Shown in pieces: positions 50,537-59,955 of a stretch of DNA of 64,000 nucleotides; the first letter of the stretch is position 1, and every line of letters starts with the position of its first letter. The translations under genes and the position numbers were made by a program. Source of the stretch: Streptomyces sp. NBC_01465 (GTDB lineage Bacteria; Actinomycetota; Actinomycetes; Streptomycetales; Streptomycetaceae); contig NZ_CP109467.1 in assembly GCF_036227325.1 (NCBI RefSeq), forward strand, positions 6,076,001 to 6,140,000, in the 5' to 3' direction. The notes under the pieces were generated by a model. That model worked only from the letters and a program-made list of their open reading frames with translations, was not told the DNA's origin and made no database searches.

Positions 50537-53500
50537 CTAACGCTCCTGGTTGTAGGTGCTGTCAGGGCTGCTGAAGCCCTGGCCGTTCGTCTCACTGCCT
50601 GCACTGCGCCCCTGCTCGACACCGCGGCGCAGGTTGCTCAACCTGCCCCGGATGTCCTCGGGTGCGCGGGAGACCTGGGGGCCGCCCTGAGGGGTCTGTT
50701 CCGCCGTGCCCTCGACCAGGTTGGCCTTGGGTACGCGCCGGGGGAGTCCGGAGGGGGTGACCCCGCCGGCCTTCGGCTCACGGAGCTTCTCCGCGCGCTG
50801 CCAGCGCTCGTCGTTGGACGAACGCCAATCGTCGTTCACTGCCACGTCACCGGAGTCGGGGCTGTTCCCGGCCTCTGGGGCCGAAGGAGCCGCGGGCTGC
50901 TGCGACTGGCTGCCGCGGCGGGGGAGACCGGCTTCGGTCACTTCGTGGGAGGTGCTCGGGGACGGTCCCGGACGGTCGAAGCCTACGCGCTCCGGGGCGC
51001 TTGCGGGAGCGCTGGGCGCAGATTCCGCTTCCGTCTGGAAACCGGTTTCGTACGACCCTTCGAACGTGCCCTGAGCAGGCCACTCGCCCTGGTGGGCGTG
51101 GGGATCGTACGAGGCGTCGTAGCCCGGCTGCTGCGTCGCGGGAGCCTCGTAGGCGGACTCCGCATAGGCGTAGCCGTTCTCGTCGTACGCGGGCGTCTGC
51201 TCCTGCGCGTACGGCTGTTCCTGGTACCCGGTCTGCGCGTACGCGTCCTGGGCGTAGCCCTGCTGGTCCGTGTACTGCGCCTCCGTGTACTGCGGTTCGG
51301 TGAACTGGGGCTCCGCGTACTGCGCGGGCTCCTGCACCTCGTCGCGGAACAGCGGCCGGTCACCGACCTGCGCCTGCGCCTCCAGCGCGGCCCGCCGCTC
51401 CCCGCGCATCAACGACCGGTTGACCGGGTCGAGTTCGCGCGGCTGCTCGCCGTTCGCACCGTCGCCGTACCGCGAGTCGTCGAAGCCGAGTTCGGCGGCC
51501 GTACGCAGCGGAGCCATCTGCATCGGCTGCTGCTGCTCCGGGATGATCGAGGAGACCGTGAAGTCGTCGACCGGAAGCGCCTCGCCACCGCCACCGTGGG
51601 TGATGGCGTCGGGGAGCATGACCAGCGAGGTGGTGCCCGCCTGCTCGCCCGAGGGGCGGAGCTGGACGCGCACACCGTGCCGGTCGGCGAGGCGGCCGAC
51701 CACGAACAGGCCCATGCGCTGGGAGATCGCGGCGTCCACGGTCGGCGGGTTGGCCAGCTTGTGGTTGATGTCCGCGAAGTCCTCGGCGGTGAGGCCGATG
51801 CCCTTGTCGTGGATCTCGACCATGACGCGGCCGTCGGGCAGCCGGGTCGCGGTGACGCGGACCTTGGTCTGCGGGGAGGAGAACGTGGTGGCGTTCTCCA
51901 GGAGCTCGGCGAGCAGGTGCACGAGGTCGGTCACGGCCTGGCCGTGGATCTCGGTCTCGGGTACGCCGGAGAGCTCGATGCGCTCGTAGGACTCCACCTC
52001 GGAGGAGGCGGCGCGGAGCACGTCGACCAGCGGAACCGGCTGGTTCCAGCGGCGTCCCGGCTCCTCGCCGGCGAGGACCAGGAGGTTCTCGCCGTTGCGG
52101 CGCATACGGGTCGCCAGGTGGTCCAGCTTGAAGAGGCTCTCCAGCTGGTCCGGGTCGGCCTCGTTGTTCTCGAGGTCGGTGATCAGCGTCAGCTGGCCCT
52201 CGATGAGCGACTGGTTGCGCCGCGAGAGGTTGGTGAAGATCGCGTTGACGTTGCCCCGCAGCATGGCCTGCTCGGCCGCGAGCCGTACCGCCTCGCGGTG
52301 CACCTGGTCGAAGGCGCGGGCGACTTCGCCGATCTCGTCCTGGGTGTTGATCGGGATGGGCTCCACGCGGGTGTCCACGCGGCCCGGGTCCGTACGCGAG
52401 AGCTGGTCGACCAGCGACGGCAGCCGCTGCTCGGCGATGCCGAAGGCGGCCGTACGCAGCTGGCGCATCGAGCGGCTCATCTGGCGCGCCATCATCCCGG
52501 CCAGCACGAAGGCGGCGAGGAGCGCGATCACGACGATCGCGCCGTTGGTGATGGCGTCGGTCTTCGCGGAGTCGGAGATCGAGGCGGCCTCGTCCACGGC
52601 CTTGGTGACGAGACCGTTCTCGATCTCGGTGTAGCCGTCGAACTTGGCGGTGGCGGCGGCCATCCAGGTCTCGGCCGTGATGCCCTTGGCCTTGAGTTCC
52701 TTCGGGGTCTGGCCCTTGCCGATCTCGGCGGCGATGCCGTCGTAGACCGAACCGGCCTTGGACGGCGGGGCGACGAAGGGGACACCGGCCGCGTCGGCCT
52801 GCTGCTTGGCGGCCGCGAGCTTCTTCGCCCCGTCGGCCGCCTTGCCCTTCATGATCTTGATGAGCTTGTCGGTGTCGGCCTGGGTGCCGCCGGAGGTGTA
52901 CTCGCCGAGGGCGATCTGCTCCAGGTAGTTGTACGAGTTGAACGCCACGGCCTGGGCCCGGAAGGTGTCCTGGTCCTGGCTGGGGCGCAGCAGCAGGTGC
53001 AGACCGATGGAGCGCTGGAGCGACTCGGCGGCCTTGGCCAGCTCGATCGCGTACACGGTGCGCCCGTAGGCGGTGATGTTGCCGGTGCCGAGGCCGAGTT
53101 CGTTGGAGAACTCCATCAGCGAGTGCTGGACCTTGACGTAGCCCTCTTCGGTCTTCACCGGGTCGAGGGCCTCGGCGTACGCGGCCTTGCGCAGCGCGGC
53201 GAGCTTGGGCTCCTCGGCGCGGAAGAGGCTCAGACGGCGCTCCAGGCCCTGCTTCCTGGGCATGGACACCACGGCGGTGTCGAACTTCGACTTCGCGTCG
53301 TCGGTGGCGGCGTACGCCTTCGTGACGACGGGGTCGGTGCGCTTGGAGGAGAGCAGGGGGGCCGCGGTGAGGTCACGCTCGTTGAGGAGCGCCTGGCCGT
53401 ACTCCGAGGCGGCGCGCACGATGAGCGCCGTCTTCTCGGCGTCCTGCGCCTCGTTCCACGTGTCGACCGATCCCTTGACCTGGAAGCCGCCCATGACGAG

Positions 53501-53695
53501 GCCGACCAGCACAGGGATCAACAGGATCGCGTTCAGCTTGGTGGGCACCCGCCAGTTGCGCGGTGCCAGCCGGCTGGTGGAGCCGCCTGCCGCGGGCGCG
53601 GGTATCTCCGCAGGCGACGCCGCTTCGCGCGGCGGCGGGGTGAAGTTCCCCCGCGACACCTGCTGCGTAGCGGAGCCGTTCTTGCTTCGCCTCAC
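50537..53695 (-). CDS. cvnA: Conservon sensor kinase-like protein CvnA (first copy)
   Basis: A 1052-aa membrane sensor. TM1 about residues 54-72, extracytoplasmic NIT-type sensing region about 75-380, TM2 about 383-404, HAMP-like linker, a dimerisation region around LFKLDHLATRMRRNGENLLV, then HATPase with LAELLENATTFSSP (N-box, Asn601) and VEIHDKGIGL (G1). From about 700 to the end is a long disordered tail rich in Gln, Tyr, Glu and Pro (many repeats of YAQ, YTE, PQFTEPQ type). In family terms it is a histidine-kinase-like ATPase without a classic response regulator. GTG at 53695. Confidence 0.95.
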   Translation of the reverse strand: MRRSKNGSATQQVSRGNFTPPPREAASPAEIPAPAAGGSTSRLAPRNWRVPTKLNAILLIPVLVGLVMGGFQVKGSVDTWNEAQDAEKTALIVRAASEYGQALLNERDLTAAPLLSSKRTDPVVTKAYAATDDAKSKFDTAVVSMPRKQGLERRLSLFRAEEPKLAALRKAAYAEALDPVKTEEGYVKVQHSLMEFSNELGLGTGNITAYGRTVYAIELAKAAESLQRSIGLHLLLRPSQDQDTFRAQAVAFNSYNYLEQIALGEYTSGGTQADTDKLIKIMKGKAADGAKKLAAAKQQADAAGVPFVAPPSKAGSVYDGIAAEIGKGQTPKELKAKGITAETWMAAATAKFDGYTEIENGLVTKAVDEAASISDSAKTDAITNGAIVVIALLAAFVLAGMMARQMSRSMRQLRTAAFGIAEQRLPSLVDQLSRTDPGRVDTRVEPIPINTQDEIGEVARAFDQVHREAVRLAAEQAMLRGNVNAIFTNLSRRNQSLIEGQLTLITDLENNEADPDQLESLFKLDHLATRMRRNGENLLVLAGEEPGRRWNQPVPLVDVLRAASSEVESYERIELSGVPETEIHGQAVTDLVHLLAELLENATTFSSPQTKVRVTATRLPDGRVMVEIHDKGIGLTAEDFADINHKLANPPTVDAAISQRMGLFVVGRLADRHGVRVQLRPSGEQAGTTSLVMLPDAITHGGGGEALPVDDFTVSSIIPEQQQPMQMAPLRTAAELGFDDSRYGDGANGEQPRELDPVNRSLMRGERRAALEAQAQVGDRPLFRDEVQEPAQYAEPQFTEPQYTEAQYTDQQGYAQDAYAQTGYQEQPYAQEQTPAYDENGYAYAESAYEAPATQQPGYDASYDPHAHQGEWPAQGTFEGSYETGFQTEAESAPSAPASAPERVGFDRPGPSPSTSHEVTEAGLPRRGSQSQQPAAPSAPEAGNSPDSGDVAVNDDWRSSNDERWQRAEKLREPKAGGVTPSGLPRRVPKANLVEGTAEQTPQGGPQVSRAPEDIRGRLSNLRRGVEQGRSAGSETNGQGFSSPDSTYNQER

Positions 53696-53930
53696 TCGAC
53701 CAACAACCTCTCGGCACCGTACTACTGCTCAGTTCGTCGCATTGCAGCACGTCAGAGGGTGTCGTTCCAAACAGCCGGAACCGGCCATTCCGAGTGGTGT
53801 ACGCCTCAGATAAAACGGTCATAAAGAGCGAGCCCCGGCAAAAAGCGGGTCAGTTGTGAGCGCAGCGGCACCGAGTGAACGCAACGGGTGTTCGGGAGAG
53901 GTGAATTCTCTCTCGAAACGTTATGAACAC

Positions 53931-53966
53931 AGGGGCGGATCGTGTCAAAGGACACAGCCCGCCCCT
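53931..53966. terminator. Terminator after second conservon
   Basis: AGGGGCGG (53931-53938) with CCGCCCCT (53959-53966), inner stem GTGTC/GACAC with AAAG loop, 33 nt after the cvnD stop on the minus strand. The rest of 53696-53998 is the leader of the first cvnA; no gene is seen. Confidence 0.75.
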
Positions 53967-53998
53967 GGTCGTCTACGACAACTGCCGTATGCGAAAAG

Positions 53999-54580
53999 CT
54001 ACTTGAGTCGTGCCATCAGTGCGTGCTCGACGAGTGTGATGAGTCCGCTCTTTGCATCAGCACGGTGCCGCGCGTCCGTGGTGATGATCGGGGCGTCCGG
54101 TCCGATCTGGAGCGCCTCGCGCACCTCGTCGGGCGTGTAGGGCTGGTGCCCGTCGAAGCCGTTGAGGGCGATGACGAACGGCAGCCCGCTGTTCTCGAAG
54201 TAGTCGACCGCGGGGAAGCAGTCCGCGAGACGGCGGGTGTCCACCAGCACGATGGCGCCGATCGCGCCGCGCACCAGGTCGTCCCACATGAACCAGAAGC
54301 GGTCCTGTCCGGGAGTACCGAAGAGGTACAGGATCAGGTCCTGGTCGAGCGTGATGCGGCCGAAGTCCATGGCCACCGTCGTGGTGGTCTTGTCCCCGGT
54401 GTGCGTGAGGTCGTCGATGCCCGCCGACGCGGACGTCATGACGGCTTCCGTACGCAGCGGATTGATCTCCGAGACGGCGCCGACGAACGTGGTCTTGCCC
54501 ACGCCGAAACCGCCCGCCACCACGATCTTCGCGGAGGTGGTCGACCGGGCCGCGCCGCCGCTAGAGCTTGCGAAGTCCAC
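53999..54580 (-). CDS. cvnD: Conservon GTP-binding protein CvnD (second copy)
   Basis: A 193-aa GTPase with the same motifs as the first copy (P-loop GGFGVGKTTF; FGTPGQDRFWFMW; ALNGFDGHQPY). The first about 110 residues look identical to the first copy; substitutions are Val/Ile, Thr/Ala, Leu/Ile, Ala/Gly and Arg/Lys near the end. GTG 54580 overlaps cvnC by 20 nt. It belongs with the kinase at 55520-59125. Confidence 0.95.
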   Translation of the reverse strand: MDFASSSGGAARSTTSAKIVVAGGFGVGKTTFVGAVSEINPLRTEAVMTSASAGIDDLTHTGDKTTTTVAMDFGRITLDQDLILYLFGTPGQDRFWFMWDDLVRGAIGAIVLVDTRRLADCFPAVDYFENSGLPFVIALNGFDGHQPYTPDEVREALQIGPDAPIITTDARHRADAKSGLITLVEHALMARLK

Positions 54581-54968
54581 TGAGCACCCTTTCGAGCAGT
54601 GTCACATCCGGCGTGCCGCCGGCCTCTCCGTTGCCCGGCTGGTGGATGGCCACCATGCCGGCCTCCGCCAGGTCGGCGACGAGGATCCGCGCCACACCGA
54701 GCGGCATCGACAGCAGTGCCGAGACCTCGGCCACCGACTTGACCTCACGGCACAGGTGGCAGATCCGCTGGTGCTCGGGGAGCAGCCCCGCGAGGTGCAC
54801 CGGGTCGGCCGTGGTGCTGACCAGCGCCTCGATGGCGAGCTGGTAGCGCGGCCTGGTCCTGCCTCCGGTCATCGCGTACGGACGTACCAGCGGCTGGTCG
54901 CCCTCGCTGTCGTACGACGCGTCGTGCAACGCGCCGTACGGATCGTGTGAGGCGGGTGGCGGGGTCAT
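54561..54968 (-). CDS. cvnC: Conservon DUF742 protein CvnC (second copy)
   Basis: A 135-aa DUF742 protein with a short acidic N-terminal arm (MTPPPASHDPYGALHDASYD), then PLVRPYAMTGGRTRPRYQLA, ICHLCREVKSVAEVSALLSM and PDVTLLERVLSGLRKL. ATG 54968 follows GGAGG. The domain matches the first copy closely, but the arm is about 60 residues shorter. It lies 128 nt downstream of cvnB, an unusually long gap for this operon. Confidence 0.94.
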   Translation of the reverse strand: MTPPPASHDPYGALHDASYDSEGDQPLVRPYAMTGGRTRPRYQLAIEALVSTTADPVHLAGLLPEHQRICHLCREVKSVAEVSALLSMPLGVARILVADLAEAGMVAIHQPGNGEAGGTPDVTLLERVLSGLRKL

Positions 54969-55096
54969 TGATCCTCCGGGCGGGACAGCAGGGGGTCGGC
55001 TTGCCGTCTGACTTGGCCGGTGGGGGTCGGGTTGCGGCCGGACGGGTTGGTGCGAACGTACGGGCAAAACCTGTGAGTTGAGGGCGGCCGCGGCTC

Positions 55097-55510
55097 CTAG
55101 TGGAGGAGGCTGCCCTGGAGCTCGGCGCGCAGGTCCGGGGTGAGGACGCTGCCCGCGCGGTCGACCAGCAGGGCCATCTCGTAACCGACCAGACCGATGT
55201 CGCACTCGGGGTGGGAGAGCACGGCCAGCGACGATCCGTCGGAGACCGACATCAGGAAGAGGAAGCCGCGCTCCATCTCGACGACGGTCTGCGCCACGGC
55301 GCCGCCCTCGAAGATGCGCGAGGCGCCCGCGGTCAGCGACGTCAGACCGGAGGCGACGGCCGCCAGCTGGTCGGCGCGGTCGCGGGGGAAACCTTCGGAC
55401 ATGGCGAGGAGCAGTCCGTCGGCGGAGACCACCACCGTGTGGGACACCCCAGGGGTGTTGTCCACGAAATTGGTGATCAACCAGTTCAGATTCTGCGCCG
55501 CCTGGCTCAT
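55097..55510 (-). CDS. cvnB: Conservon roadblock/LC7 protein CvnB (second copy)
   Basis: A 137-aa roadblock protein almost identical to the first copy (differences such as GGAVAQT against GGHVNQT, FLFLM against FLFIM, and SHPECDI against AHPEADI). ATG 55510; an in-frame TTG at 55519 directly follows the cvnA stop at 55520-55522. Second gene of the operon. Confidence 0.95.
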   Translation of the reverse strand: MSQAAQNLNWLITNFVDNTPGVSHTVVVSADGLLLAMSEGFPRDRADQLAAVASGLTSLTAGASRIFEGGAVAQTVVEMERGFLFLMSVSDGSSLAVLSHPECDIGLVGYEMALLVDRAGSVLTPDLRAELQGSLLH

Positions 55511-55519
55511 CGGACTCAA

Positions 55520-58500
55520 CTAACGCTCCTGCTGGTGAGAGGGGCCGTTTCCGGCGTTGCGACCCTGTTGGATGCCGCGCCGGAGATTGGTCAGCCGGCC
55601 GCGTACGTCATCGGGCGCACGCGAGACCTGCGGACCGGTCTGGTTGGCCTGCTGCTGTGCGGTGCCCGCGACCAGATTGGCCCGCGGAACACGCCGGGGC
55701 AGACCGGAGACGGTGACACCGCCGGCCGCGGGCTTCTTCGCCCGCTCGGCCTGCCGTACGAGTTCGTCATTGGGCGAGGGACGCCAAGTGGCGTTCCCGT
55801 TGCCCTGGTTGACCGGAGCGCCGGCCGGAGCCGCATCGCGCCGGGGCATCGGGGGAGCGACCGGAGCGGGCTGCTGCGGTACGGACGGAGCCTGCGGCTC
55901 CGGTGCTGCCTGGCCGCCGCCCTGGGGAGAGCGGAACCAGTTCGTCTCGAGCGTGTCGTACAGCGGCGTACGGCCGTCACCGGGCTGGCTGGCCGGCGGC
56001 AGCGCCTCGTGCTGCGGCTGGCCCGGCAGCGCGCCGGGGGCGGGCGGACGCGGCGCGCCGAAGTCGGCGTTGTCGCGGCCGCGCTGGACGGGGGCGCCGG
56101 GCGCCCGGAACTCCTGGTGCCTGACGTCCTGCGGGGCCGGCGGACGCTGGGCGTCGAAGTCCGGGCGCTGGAAGGCGGCGGTGGACGCCGGGTCCGGGTA
56201 CTGCTGTTCCTGGTACTGCGGGACCTGGGGCTGCTGCGGCTGCAGGGGCAGTTGCGGCGGCTGAGGTGCCTGGGGCTGCTGACGCTGGGGCGGCTGCGGA
56301 CGCACCGGACCGCGGACGTCGGAGCGCTCGTACTGCCCGGTGGACCAGCCGCTGTCCTGCTGCGGGGCCGGCGGCGGCGGAGGCGCGTTGAAGTCCGGAC
56401 GCTGGAACTCGGCGGTGGAGCCGGGACCCTGGTGTCCGTCGAACGGCGGGCGGTTGCCCATCTGCGGCCTGGCGAAGGCGCCGGAGTCGGCCTCCTCGTG
56501 ACCGCGCGGCATGTCCTGGGACTGAGCCTGCGGCTGGACCGGGCGCGGTGCGGGCGGCTGCTCGCTGCCCCAGCTGGTGGTCTGCGGACGCTGTGGCGCC
56601 TGCGGACGCTGGGGTGCCTGGGGCTGCTGCGGCATCGGGTTGCCGCCGGGCAGCTCGGCCCGCGGACCGCCGGGAGGCGGCAACTGCGCGGAGCGCTGCG
56701 GCTGCTGGGCCCGCTGCGGCTGCTGCTGCTGCGGGTTCTGCTGGCCCTGACCGCCGCGGCGCTGCATCGGCGCACCAGCGCCGAAGGCGTTGGTCGCCGC
56801 GGCCGGCATGTCCTGCGGACCACCCGGCTGCATCGGCCCGTCACCGCGCGAGGGGAGCGCGGCACGCGGCCCCGTACCCGTGACCTGACCGCGCGGCGCA
56901 CCGGCGCCGAGACGCCCGCCGCCACCGGCCGGAGGCTGCTGCTGACCTGCGGGTCCTGAGGGTATGGAAGGCGCGCCGGGCTTGCCGGGAGCGGGCTTCT
57001 TGCCACCCTGGGCCACGTCGACGGGGAGCATGACCAGCGCGGTCGTACCACCGGAGTCGGAGGGCCGCAGCTGGATACGGATGCCGTGTCGCAGGGACAG
57101 GCGGCCGACCACGAACAGACCCATGCGGCGCGAGACCGAGACGTCCACGGTGGGCGGCGACGCGAGCCGCTCGTTGATCGCCGCGAGGTCCTCGGGCGAC
57201 AGACCGATACCGGTGTCGTGGATCTCGACCAGCACACGCCCGTCGGGCAGTGCGTGACCTGTGACGCGGACCTTGGTCTGCGGCGAGGAGAACGAAGTGG
57301 CGTTCTCGAGCAGCTCTGCGAGCAGGTGCACGAGGTCGTTGACGACGCGTCCTGCGACCTCGGTCGCGGGCACGGCGGCCAGTTCGATGCGCTCGTACTG
57401 CTCCACCTCGGATGCGGCGGCACGGAGCACGTCGACGAGCGGCACGGGCCGCGTCCACCGGCGGCCCGGCTCCTCACCCGCGAGGACGAGGAGGTTCTCA
57501 CCGTTACGGCGCATACGCGTCGCGAGGTGGTCGAGCTTGAAGAGCGAGGAGAGCTGGTCCGGGTCGGCCTCGCGCGACTCCAGTTCGGAGATGAGCGAGA
57601 GCTGACGCTGGATGAGGCCCTGCGAGCGGCGCGAGAGGTTGGTGAACATCGCGTTGACGTTGCCTCGCAGGAGGGCCTGCTCGGCGGCGAGTCGTACGGC
57701 CTCGCGGTGCACGTCGTCGAAGGCCGCGGCCACCTTGCCGATCTCGTCGCGCGAGTGGACACCGACGGACTCGACGGAGGTGTCGACGTCCTGCGGGTCG
57801 GACTCGGAGAGCTGCTTGACGAGCTCGGGCAGACGTTCCTGGGCGACCGTGGTGGCGGTGTCCTGGAGGCGGCGCAGCGAGCGGATCATGGAGCGGGCGA
57901 CGACGAAGGCGCCGGCGAGCGAGACACCGAGGACGAGCAGGATCAGCGCACCGGAGATGATCGCTTCGCGCTCGGAGGCGGTACGCAGCTCACGGGCCTT
58001 CTGGTCCATCTCGCCGAGCAGCGTCGACTCGATGGTGTCCATGGCGCGGATCTTGTTGGTGTCCGCGTCGTACCAGTCGAGGTACGAGCTGTAGCGGTCA
58101 CCCTGCTCGGCGAGCCCGTTCTTGTTGCTCAGGACGCGCTTCGCGTACGTGTTGGCGGCGGTGATCTCGGTGTTGCCCGTGTCGAGCGTCGAGGTCAGCT
58201 CGTCCGGGTTGCCGAGGGAGGCGTAGACCTTGCTGAAGGCCTGGAGGGCGTCCGCCTCGCTCAGATTCGCGGAGTTCGCGTAGAGCCGGTCGCTCTCTTC
58301 GAGCTTGGGCGTGCCGCCCTTGGTCTTCGGCAGCGCGGCCGCGATCACGGCGCGCTGGATCGAGGCGTACTCCTTGGCGGACGAGAAGGCCGCCAGGGCG
58401 CGGGTGCGCTTGATCATGTCCGGGTTGGCGGTCGCCTGCGCCATGTCCTGCGAGAGGCTCAGCAGCGAGTTGATCAGCTGGCTGTACTCGTTGACCGTCT

Positions 58501-59125
58501 GCAGGGTCGTCGAGCCGTTCTGGTACGCGTCCTGGCGGATCGACTTGAGGCGGTTGACCTGCTTGGCGATGGCGAGCGCACTGTTGCGGATCGAGGCGAT
58601 CGTGTCGTCGCCGCTCGAGTCCCCGAAGTCCTCGGTGCCGTTGAGGAACGCGTCCACCGCGAGGTCGGTCGCCTTGCGGGGCTGCTTGACCATCGTCAGG
58701 TCACTGTCGCTGCCGTCGCTGTGGCTGAGCGGACCCGCGGACTTGTCCCGCTCGTCCTGGAGCGCGGAGGCCAGCCTGGTCGCCTGCGCGGTCATCTGGG
58801 TCAGCAGCTGCATGTGGTCGAGCTGCTGCATGTTGTCCAGCGACTCGTTGATCCGCATGCCACCCAGGGTGGTCGCGGCGACCACGGGAAGGGTCAGCAG
58901 TGCGACGAGACGGGTGCTGATGCGCCAGTTGCGCAGGGCTACGCGTGAGCCGGTGTTGACCGGGCCCTTCGGCGTCACCGAAGCGACGGCCGAGGCCGGG
59001 GCCGAAGCTTTGGCCTCACCGCCCTGGGGGCCTTGGGCGTGCTGGGGCGAGGAGCCGCGGTCGGCTCCACCCTGCGGCTCCTGCTCCGCCGCAGCGCTGC
59101 CATCCCTCTTGAAACGTCCCTGCAC
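55520..59125 (-). CDS. cvnA: Conservon sensor kinase-like protein CvnA (second copy)
   Basis: A 1201-aa membrane sensor starting at GTG 59125 (VQGRFKRDGSAAAE), the usual start of this family. TM1 (RLVALLTLPVVAATTLGG) at about residues 72-89, NIT-like sensor region, TM2 (AIISGALILLVLGVSLAGAFVVA), HAMP, then KLDHLATRMRRNGENLLVLA, LAELLENATSFSSP and VEIHDTGIGL, the ATPase core. The last about 480 residues are a Pro/Gln/Gly/Arg-rich disordered tail. The sensor region is not similar to that of the first copy, so it probably detects a different signal. Confidence 0.95.
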   Translation of the reverse strand: MQGRFKRDGSAAAEQEPQGGADRGSSPQHAQGPQGGEAKASAPASAVASVTPKGPVNTGSRVALRNWRISTRLVALLTLPVVAATTLGGMRINESLDNMQQLDHMQLLTQMTAQATRLASALQDERDKSAGPLSHSDGSDSDLTMVKQPRKATDLAVDAFLNGTEDFGDSSGDDTIASIRNSALAIAKQVNRLKSIRQDAYQNGSTTLQTVNEYSQLINSLLSLSQDMAQATANPDMIKRTRALAAFSSAKEYASIQRAVIAAALPKTKGGTPKLEESDRLYANSANLSEADALQAFSKVYASLGNPDELTSTLDTGNTEITAANTYAKRVLSNKNGLAEQGDRYSSYLDWYDADTNKIRAMDTIESTLLGEMDQKARELRTASEREAIISGALILLVLGVSLAGAFVVARSMIRSLRRLQDTATTVAQERLPELVKQLSESDPQDVDTSVESVGVHSRDEIGKVAAAFDDVHREAVRLAAEQALLRGNVNAMFTNLSRRSQGLIQRQLSLISELESREADPDQLSSLFKLDHLATRMRRNGENLLVLAGEEPGRRWTRPVPLVDVLRAAASEVEQYERIELAAVPATEVAGRVVNDLVHLLAELLENATSFSSPQTKVRVTGHALPDGRVLVEIHDTGIGLSPEDLAAINERLASPPTVDVSVSRRMGLFVVGRLSLRHGIRIQLRPSDSGGTTALVMLPVDVAQGGKKPAPGKPGAPSIPSGPAGQQQPPAGGGGRLGAGAPRGQVTGTGPRAALPSRGDGPMQPGGPQDMPAAATNAFGAGAPMQRRGGQGQQNPQQQQPQRAQQPQRSAQLPPPGGPRAELPGGNPMPQQPQAPQRPQAPQRPQTTSWGSEQPPAPRPVQPQAQSQDMPRGHEEADSGAFARPQMGNRPPFDGHQGPGSTAEFQRPDFNAPPPPPAPQQDSGWSTGQYERSDVRGPVRPQPPQRQQPQAPQPPQLPLQPQQPQVPQYQEQQYPDPASTAAFQRPDFDAQRPPAPQDVRHQEFRAPGAPVQRGRDNADFGAPRPPAPGALPGQPQHEALPPASQPGDGRTPLYDTLETNWFRSPQGGGQAAPEPQAPSVPQQPAPVAPPMPRRDAAPAGAPVNQGNGNATWRPSPNDELVRQAERAKKPAAGGVTVSGLPRRVPRANLVAGTAQQQANQTGPQVSRAPDDVRGRLTNLRRGIQQGRNAGNGPSHQQER

Positions 59126-59672
59126 TAGCGTCGCAACCTCTGGACCAGGCGTCCCCCCGCGTAGACGGCGGAACGGTGTCGAGTCGTGGGGCGCGGCGCG
59201 CCCCATGGTGGTCGTGAGTGACCTGCTGTCATCCCCCTGTACCGCGCCTGAGGCCTGAATCCTGCGGGCGGTGCGTGGAATTCCAGCACAGTGAGGGATC
59301 TCCAACAAGGCCCGCGTACCGTGCTGTGACCTGCGTGACACGTTGTGAGCGTTGCGTCACAAGTCGTAGAAAGTGTTCTCGGAGGAATCGGACTTTTGCT
59401 TACGAGTCGCTTACGGGCAGGGGGTGTCCCAGTCGCGACGATCAGGAGCGGAATGACTCCTTCACGCACGCAATGTCCGTTTCGTGCGCAAGAGTTGACT
59501 GACCGTTATGTCGTAAATGCCGGTCATCCAGTGAGCAAACTCACATAGAGATCGTTACTCGAGCCGGGCTTTAACGGGGAATGCGATGTTTAGCCTGACG
59601 CTTTACAGGGATGGCGAATCCGACAACCGGTGCCCCGAAGGGGCCCCCGTACCGACAAGGCCTGAACAGCAG
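59126..59672. other. Long divergent intergenic region
   Basis: 547 bp between cvnA (minus) and the repeat-peptide gene (plus). It must hold both promoters. Notable are GTGACAC...GCGTCAC (about 59335-59359) and TTGACT at 59494-59499, but no -10 can be assigned with confidence. The part near 59501-59600 is relatively AT-rich. No other gene is seen. Confidence 0.5.
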
Positions 59673-59855
59673 ATGAAGACGACGATGATCCTCCGCTCCA
59701 CCGCCAACCCGCGGCGCACGACCCTGATGCACCTCGCGGACGCGGACGGTCTGCACCGCCCCGAGCAGCAGGAGCACGCCGTCGAGCTGCCGACCCAGAC
59801 GGCCAACCCCCGCCGCACCATCCTGATGGAAGCCCCGGTCACCGCGGCTGTCTGA
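59673..59855 (+). CDS. Small protein with a duplicated TANPRRT-x-LM motif
   Basis: A 60-aa peptide starting at ATG 59673 (MKTTMILRS). It contains STANPRRTTLMHLADAD near the N-terminus and QTANPRRTILMEAPV near the C-terminus, separated by an acidic/Gln-rich spacer (DGLHRPEQQEHAVELP). High third-position GC and the repeat suggest a real, conserved gene. I do not recognise the family. It has no signal peptide or membrane helix. It is divergent from the second conservon and upstream of the FAH gene, 100 nt away; a link with the conservon is only positional. Confidence 0.6.
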   Translation: MKTTMILRSTANPRRTTLMHLADADGLHRPEQQEHAVELPTQTANPRRTILMEAPVTAAV

Positions 59856-59955
59856 CGCTGGGTAATCAAGCGGCCGCCCCTCCCCACCGCGCGTTAGCCT
59901 GGAGCCGTCAGACTCCAGCCGGCCAGCAACAGTGAAGTGAGGGGCGACAGCACTC

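Noticed and set aside
50330..53824. A 1164-codon open frame on the plus strand opposite cvnA
   Set aside because: Arg/Leu/Val/Gly-rich shadow of the kinase gene; no domain and the minus-strand frame is clearly the family member.
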